Notes under the pieces: model-generated
The model's database searches: none
Seen by the model: only the letters and a program-made list of their open reading frames with translations
What the model was told of the DNA's origin: nothing
Made by a program: the position numbers and the translations under genes
Part shown: positions 27,265 through 31,600 of the stretch, piece after piece
How positions within the stretch are numbered: position 1 is the first letter of the stretch
Layout: every line of letters begins with the position of its first letter
Assembly: GCA_003427395.1 (NCBI GenBank)
Contig: BFEA01000047.1
Coordinates: 2,641,240 to 2,672,839, forward strand
Source of the DNA: Chara braunii
Taxonomy: Eukaryota > Streptophyta > Charophyceae > Charales > Characeae
Reading direction: 5' to 3'
DNA: 31,600 bases

Positions 27265-27330
27265 GACTGTTTTTGAGGGTTCAGCCTCCTGATAAGTCTG
27301 ATGGTGAAACTCCGACGAAACAGTTTGTCA
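27265..27330 (+). ncRNA. hammerhead-ribozyme-like core, copy A
   Basis: CTGATAA (27289-27295) is followed by GTCTG...CCGAC (stem II, one mismatch) and GAAAC (27317-27321), then AGTTTGTCACAG. Two folds are possible. In the type III fold GACTGT (27265-27270) pairs with ACAGTT (27320-27325) and GAGG/CCTC forms a stem I hairpin, with three unpaired T at the cleavage side. In the type I fold ACA/TGT forms a minimal stem III with cleavage after GTC (27329). The catalytic G8 is A here, which would weaken or abolish activity. The resemblance to PLE terminal-repeat hammerheads is in motif order and location. Confidence 0.5.
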
Positions 27331-27401
27331 CAGCCCCTCGTTTCTTGTCCTTTTCTCCCTCTCTGCCTATCGTTTACCGGGCAGCTCTGTTTGACGATAT
27401 A
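27327..27401 (+). repeat. PLE terminal-repeat unit (single), 5' side of copy 2
   Basis: GTCACAGCCCCTCGTTTCTT through CTGTTTGACGATAT matches the units at 23088-23339 and 30479-30770 in inverted orientation. In the sense of its own coding region it lies upstream, so it is the 5' terminal repeat of the plus-strand copy, while the copy 1 array is a 3' terminal repeat. Confidence 0.85.
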
Positions 27402-28121
27402 GAAAAAGGCAAAACAAGGAAAGGAAAAGAAGGGAGGAAGGAAAGCCCCACCTCTTCTTCACGCTTTACTGTAAATGTCTTACAGTTAGCTTTCCATGGT
27501 CGCCACCTTCTTATGCATCATGCGACGCCAGGCAACGACCTCAATGACTATCCTCATATTTCTGCCTGTATTTTACACAGACCCGGGCATTATATGGCAC
27601 TCGTTCGTGCAGCTGCCCAGTGGGAACTGTGGGATGGTGGGACGATGATTCAGGCTATTTCCAACATAAACGAGTTTTTGGGTGCATTGCCGAATCATAC
27701 TTTATTCTGGATTATTGACCGACTCTCGTGTGACACCTGTCGGGGCAGAGACGCAGTGCGTCTTGGTTGTGGCATTCATCATCTATGCCATCACCATTAT
27801 CAATTTATTGTGACTACCGCTGTCTGTGCTGAAGGCTGTCCAACATTTCCTCATTGTACACATCCCTATCACCCAGATATAAGTTGTCCCTTTTGTGCCC
27901 AAGGACGCTATCAGAACTGCATGATGCCGCACTGTGATGAACGTCCTGCTGTTCTTTTGACGTGTGGACAACATGTCCTCTGTCAGGACTGTTTTGATGG
28001 GATGGTTCGTGCTAGCCGTCCTGCTGAATGTTGTGCTCGCGCAACTCTCCTTGGGTATCCTTGTGAACATCCACATCATCCTCACTGTACCTGTCCTATC
28101 TGCCGAGGTGGGAACAGTTAA
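27402..28121 (+). pseudogene. deleted Josephin-RING copy in antisense PLE copy 2
   Basis: The open frame runs from the terminal repeat (from TTG at 27273) into this region. Positions count from there (282 residues). Residues 62-137 match the C-terminal half of the Josephin domain in copy 1: FTVNVLQLAFHGRHLLM, then PHISACILHRPGHYMALV (His106) and QWELWDGG (Asp121). The N-terminal half with the catalytic Cys is absent, so the piece cannot be a protease. Both zinc modules are better kept than in copy 1: C153-C156, C166-H169-C172-H175, C205-C208; then C231-GQ-H234-VL-C237-QD-C240 and C274-x2-C277. There is no RT. It appears to be an internal deletion derivative joining the terminal repeat to the 3' half of the ORF. 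The remaining open frame is undamaged and could still encode a RING protein. Confidence 0.65.
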
Positions 28122-28162
28122 ATAAAAAAAGAAAAAAAGAGAAGAAAAGAAAATAAGACAAT

Positions 28163-28184
28163 AAGGACGCTATCAGAACTGCAT
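28163..28184 (+). repeat. 22-bp duplicate of RING-coding sequence
   Basis: AAGGACGCTATCAGAACTGC plus AT is identical to 27901-27922 inside the RING-coding region, and lies after an A-rich stretch following the stop codon. It looks like filler copied by template switching during reverse transcription or break repair. Confidence 0.85.
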
Positions 28185-28866
28185 AGATGGAGGGTCAAGG
28201 AAAGAAGGCTCTTCAAGAAGAAGGGCTCAGATGAGGAAGTGGTTTTGGTGGTGGAGTCGGAGTTCCAAAATGAGCAGGGCAGGCGGGGGAAAGGGGAGGG
28301 GGGAGGGGGGAGGGGGTTCGCGACATAGGACTCGCGGCTCGGTGAAAGGGTAACTGGATGGATGGAGCGCGTGCTGGAAAAAGGCTGCTAAGTCAAAAGA
28401 AAACCACGTAATTTTCAAAGAAACGAACACGAAAATCCATCCCACCAAATGTGAGAAAGAACTTCAACGTGAAAAGGGACTTGGCAATTAAAAATGTACA
28501 CGAGACTGCAGTGCATCACATACATAGATCATCCAAAAGATGAGGACCTCGTACACAGAGAGCTGTAGAGGAAACTTCTCAGATCGCCATTGCCTCTTTT
28601 ACGAATGCATCTGGTCATCCAGACACACCCAGGTACATTCTGCCAGTGGCATTCGTGGAATTCCACGTGCTATAAGCGGCAATCAGGGGATTTTCACCTC
28701 TTAAAAGGAGGATAAACGTCATCATCATCATCATCATCGTCATTATCATCAATATCAATATCAATATCAACATCATCATCATCACCATAATAAACGATTA
28801 AATTATTACTTTTAATTATTATTAATATTAGGAACTTATTACTGTATTATCTAGGCTTCCAGAGTG
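28185..28866. other. intron sequence, (ATC)n microsatellite
   Basis: No gene. A purine-rich GGGGGAGGGG tract lies at about 28288-28316. ATC/ATA-based simple sequence runs from about 28718 to 28795. Confidence 0.6.
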
Positions 28867-28953
28867 GGCAGGGACCACTCGCCCGGCCGGGCAAAAAATA
28901 AAAATAAAATAATAATAATAATTATAACAAACGAGGTGACCCGGGCGGCCCAG
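28867..28953 (+). mobile_element. GC-rich SINE-like piece related to 19389-19527
   Basis: CTCGCCCGGCCGGGCAAAAA, an AATAAAAT/AATAATAAT tract and then GTGACCCGGGCGGCCCAG. The last part is nearly the same as a segment of the GC-rich insertion at 19389-19527. The piece is rearranged and incomplete. Confidence 0.35.
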
Positions 28954-29129
28954 CTGGTAGCCAAGTGTATTATTGTATTTACTATTCATTTATTATTATT
29001 ATTTTTTATTTTTATTTTTTTGGGGGGGAGATTTGCGAAATGCCCCCTGGAAGTTCACGTATATGCTAAAACACCCCCAAAAGATATGGGTAGAGCGGAA
29101 TAACCCTACGAAAAATACACTTTCGGATT

Positions 29130-29370
29130 CGCAACGTTCGCATTCTACCCCTGTCAGGGGATTGCTCATCTTTGCCTTGTGCCCCTGACAGGGATACAAC
29201 ACAAACTTGGCAATCCTCTGACAGCCTGGTGACAGGGGTATAATGCAAAGATTTAAATCCAAATGGCATTTCACAAACCTTTCGAAATGTTGAGGCCCTT
29301 GAGGGGTATTCCGCAGTACCACATCTTGTAGGGGTATTTTACCATATACCCCAACTTTCAGGGGTATTTC
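29130..29370. repeat. cluster of CAGGGGTAT-type short repeats
   Basis: CAGGGG or GAGGGGTATT-type motifs recur about every 20-60 bases, some as the near-palindrome CCCCTGTCAGGGG, interspersed with their complements (ATACCCC). Function unknown. Confidence 0.6.
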
Positions 29371-29659
29371 CCAAATTCTCTTTTCTTTGTTATTATATTT
29401 TATTTTATTTTATTTTATTTTATTTTATTTTTATTGTTTCTTATTATTACTTTCCACACTTCACCCATTGCTACACTCACCAGAAAGGCGGCTGCACTTT
29501 GATGCCATTTAACCTTATAGCTCAACTTTCAGGGCTATTTCGCAACTTCTCCCTTCTTGTAATTGTATTTTACTTTTTTTTTTTTTTTTTTTTCCCTTTT
29601 TTTTTCACACTGCGCACCCATTGCTACACTTACCAGAAGGCGGCTGTACTGCGATGCCA
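29345..29659. repeat. tandem duplication containing the exon 1 donor site
   Basis: The segment at 29517-29659, which contains the exon 1 end and its GTAAGT donor, has a diverged copy at 29345-29507. Shared landmarks are CTCAACTTTCAGGG / CCCAACTTTCAGGGG, CCCATTGCTACACT, CACCAGAAAGGCGGCTG / TACCAGAAGGCGGCTG and GATGCCAT. In the intronic copy the donor reads GTGAGT and one base is inserted before it. A (TTTTA)n tract (29396-29440) expanded the older copy. Confidence 0.8.
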
Positions 29660-29957
29660 TCTCCCTCTCCCTTTGTCTCTGCTCCTCTGTGCTGCTGGAT
29701 GCCTCTGATGGATGCGCAAGAGGCTGGAGGTATTTGTCCAAGAGACCGTCGAACTTGCCCTTCGCTGGTTCAGCCTTGGCCTTGGGAGTCTTTGCTGCTT
29801 TCGACTTCGCGCTTTTGGATATTACCGATTTCTTCTTCGGCGCAGCCTTCGCCTTACTGGTTGCAAACGCAGCGGCAGGAGTGTAGCACAGAGGGGAGGA
29901 CGAGGACAAAAAAATGGACCGACAAGTTCGGGCCCCAGCCCTGCGCAACCCCTCCAT
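29634..29957 (-). CDS. host gene, exon 1: small putative mitochondrial protein, N-terminal part
   Basis: ATG at 29957 opens 108 codons ending ...MASQYSRLL at CTG, directly before the consensus donor GTAAGT. The first about 35 residues (MEGLRRAGARTCRSIFLSSS, then a short stretch ending FATSK) are Arg/Ser/Ala-rich and almost free of acid, like a mitochondrial presequence. A Lys/Ala/Pro-rich linker (about 36-68) follows, then FDGLLDKYLQPL and a charged helix with EEQRQREREMASQ. Exon 2 (22905-22678) continues the helix in phase 0. The frame immediately upstream is open with a GTG but the ATG is the sensible start. Reading past the donor reaches a stop at 29535, consistent with splicing. Product of the joined exons: about 183 residues, probably imported into mitochondria. 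The family is not named with confidence. Confidence 0.7.
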
Positions 29958-30478
29958 CACACTCGATTGTCTTCTTACAGTAATTAGATAGTAGAAGACT
30001 AATATAAAAGAAGATGATTACAAAAAAAAAAAAAAAAAAAAAGATCAAATCGATTATTAGGTCACGAAGAAGTCTGTGTCTGCCTTCCAGCTGGGCAAAC
30101 TACTACGAGCACAAGTAGGCTGTACCTTATTATTTAAGGGGTATGGAACAAAGGGCACAAAAGAGCAGGCTGGATCCGGATACCATTCCCCCCGACTCCC
30201 TCCGCTAGTAGCCTAGCCTTACTCACAAATCAGAGTCCATTAAAGGTCACAAAATGGGGCCAGGACGGGGTGGGGGGGGGGGGCGAAGGGGGGGGAAAGA
30301 AAAGGAAAAGCGCCCCAACAACCCAGGAAGAAGGAACAGGACACAAAAACCTTGAAGATGAAATGGAAGACGGCCGCAGTTCATTAAAATAAAAAAAATT
30401 AAAAAATAAATAAAAAAAAGAAGCACACGATCACTCAACTGCTGGCCTATCACACATATTGTTCGAGTTATATATATA
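29958..30478. other. upstream region of host gene, no other gene seen
   Basis: Presumed 5' flank of the minus-strand gene. Contains an A run (30020-30040), a G-rich run (about 30269-30295) and A-rich patches (30389-30420). I see no clear TATA element close to the start. Confidence 0.4.
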
Positions 30479-30770
30479 TCGTCAAATAGAACTGCCCGGT
30501 AAACCGTAGGCAGAGAGGGAGAAGAGGACAACAAATGAGGGGTTTATATATCGTATATATATCGTCGTATATATATATATATATATATATATCGTCACAA
30601 ACAGAACTGCCCGGTAAACCGTAGGCAGAGAGAGAGAAGAGGACAACAAACGAGGGGCTGTGATATTGTCACACTGAATGTCATCAAACAGAACGGACGG
30701 TAAACCGTAGGCGGAGAGGGACAAGAGGACAAACAAGCGAGGGGCTGTGACAAAGTTTAACTGTTTCGTC
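30479..30770 (-). repeat. three PLE terminal-repeat units without coding region
   Basis: Units start at about 30479, 30593 and 30681 on the plus strand (CGTC, then AACTGCCCGGTAAACCGTAG, then GGCAGAGAGGGAGAAGAGG and GAGGGGCTGTGA), with a (TA)n spacer at 30560-30592. Orientation is the same as in 23088-23339. A hammerhead-like core follows at 30748-30812. No RT or Josephin sequence is attached, so this is a solo terminal repeat. Confidence 0.85.
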
Positions 30771-30812
30771 GGAGATGAGCCGACTCCTCGATCAGGAGGC
30801 CGAACCCTCTAT
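30748..30812 (-). ncRNA. hammerhead-ribozyme-like core, copy B
   Basis: On the minus strand: GAGG-GTTCGG-CCTC hairpin (stem I), CTGAT (30795-30791), a 4-base insertion, then GA, a perfect 5-bp stem II GTCGG/CCGAC with 7-base loop, GAAACAG and, after AAACT-containing extra bases, TTTGTCACAG. Stem II is the best of the three copies, but the CUGANGA box is split by the insertion, so activity is doubtful. Confidence 0.45.
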
Positions 30813-31151
30813 CTGTATATACATTTACAGATCCAGTTCTCCGAATGCCGCTAATCAATCGAGTCTGCGAGAACAAACGGAAAGAGACAAAACAAGACAG
30901 CAACAACACACCGCAGGGAGGAGTGCACAGTGAGGTGCGAAAGTGAGTTGGAAAAACAAAAACAAAAAAAACAAAAAAAAAACATGATCTCAAACGTTCG
31001 TTATTCCCATCCCCAGCTCATATGACGGCAATGTACACACGCACCTGTAGCTGCCAATAAACAAACCGTGAGTTCAAATCCTGATCGAATCAGAACCGAC
31101 CATTAAAACAAGTGCGGCTACGCCCGTACAGGCGGAGTATCAGGCTTCCAC

Positions 31152-31156
<5 letters not shown>
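30813..31156. other. no gene seen
   Basis: No supportable feature apart from AAAAACAAAAACAAAA-type simple sequence (30953-30982). Confidence 0.5.
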
Positions 31157-31234
<78 letters not shown>

Positions 31235-31239
31235 CGCGC
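31157..31239. repeat. (CT)n(CG)n microsatellite
   Basis: About 31 CT units followed directly by ten CG units. The alternating CG tract (31219-31239) is a Z-DNA-prone sequence and the CT tract can form H-DNA. Confidence 0.95.
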
Positions 31240-31389
31240 AATGGGATATCGAGTCCTGCCCCTCTCAAAACCAGTATCAGCAAACAATTTTCGCTTGCAT
31301 GGTCGTTGGGAGGTTCAAACTGCGTGTCTGTGTGCAAGCACTTGTGTTCTCGGGGCAAGCAGATCACAATAAACAAAAAGGAGGAGGGG

Positions 31390-31424
31390 GGGGGGGAGAG
31401 AGAGAGAGAGAGAGAGAGAGAGCA
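31390..31424. repeat. (GA)n microsatellite after poly(G)
   Basis: A G run (about 31384-31396) followed by about 13 GA units. The remaining sequence to 31600 shows no gene. Confidence 0.95.
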
Positions 31425-31600
31425 GCGGGATAAAGAAAGCATTGAAGAGAGAGTGAGCGAGAGATGTTAGCTTGTCCCCTAATTTTTAAACTCTGGTTTT
31501 CGCAATTGCTTAACTGCCCCCACGCTCTCCCATCTCGCGACATCCTCTCCCGACATCCTCGTCCGCCTGCTTTCCCCATCCCGCTCTTCCCATTGCGACC

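Larger units (their letters stand above)
22906..29633 (-). other. 6.7 kb intron of the host gene
   Basis: The donor is GTAAGT (29633-29628), directly after CTG of exon 1. The acceptor is AG at 22907-22906. The intron holds the Penelope-like element in host sense (about 23080-27222), an antisense deleted copy (27245-28121), a partial duplication of the donor region (29345-29507) and microsatellites. Both exons keep reading frame and phase 0. Confidence 0.7.

Noticed and set aside
1-31600. Bacterial-type features (operons, CRISPR arrays, ribosome binding sites)
   Set aside because: The intron, poly(A) retroelements, Pol III tRNA gene and repeat content are eukaryotic; the tandem repeats lack the repeat-spacer pattern of CRISPR.

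Overview
This looks like nuclear DNA of a streptophyte, most likely a charophyte alga of the Chara type. That is an inference from three things: a tRNA-Ser(AGA) gene of plant type at 605-686, a GTAAG..AG intron, and several degraded reverse transcriptase families of a kind I associate with that genome. The window is intergenic and intronic, saturated with decayed retroelements, MITEs, SINE-like insertions with poly(A) tails, tandem repeats and microsatellites. Only one host protein gene is supported, split into two exons on the minus strand (29957-29634 and 22905-22678). Its reading phase joins cleanly across a 6.7 kb intron, and the product is a small protein of about 183 residues with a mitochondrial-type N terminus.

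Layout. 1-2100: SINE remnants, the tRNA gene and small repeats. 2140-3481: AT and GAA/GAC microsatellites, then a broken reverse transcriptase. 3482-8340: gene-free DNA with hairpins, 131-bp and 76-bp tandem repeats and one MITE. 8359-10777: a broken LINE ORF1 with a zinc knuckle. 10890-20760: MITEs, foldback elements, several short poly(A) retroelements with target-site duplications, and a Ty3/gypsy chromodomain fragment. 20761-22612: a tiny tRNA-like SINE with a 14-bp target duplication and a G-rich tandem repeat. 22678-29957: the host gene with its intron. 30479-31600: a solo terminal repeat of the intronic element, then (CT)n(CG)n and (GA)n microsatellites.

The most interesting content is in the host intron. 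A Penelope-like element (PLE) lies there in the host sense: a reverse transcriptase pseudogene (27209-25355) followed by an ORF (25283-23757) that reads as a Josephin-type (ataxin-3-like) cysteine deubiquitinase joined to two overlapping RING-like zinc modules. At its 3' side are tandem repeat units headed by a hammerhead-ribozyme-like core. A second, internally deleted copy lies head-to-head on the plus strand (27245-28121): hammerhead-like core, one repeat unit, the C-terminal half of Josephin and both RING modules. A third, coding-free terminal repeat with a core lies at 30479-30812. I know of no PLE described with a Josephin-RING protein, so this is the candidate undescribed system: a retroelement that appears to carry ubiquitin-editing (removal plus ligation) functions. 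A second candidate is a family of short retroelement 3' ends that share two hairpins, one of them with compensatory base changes between copies.
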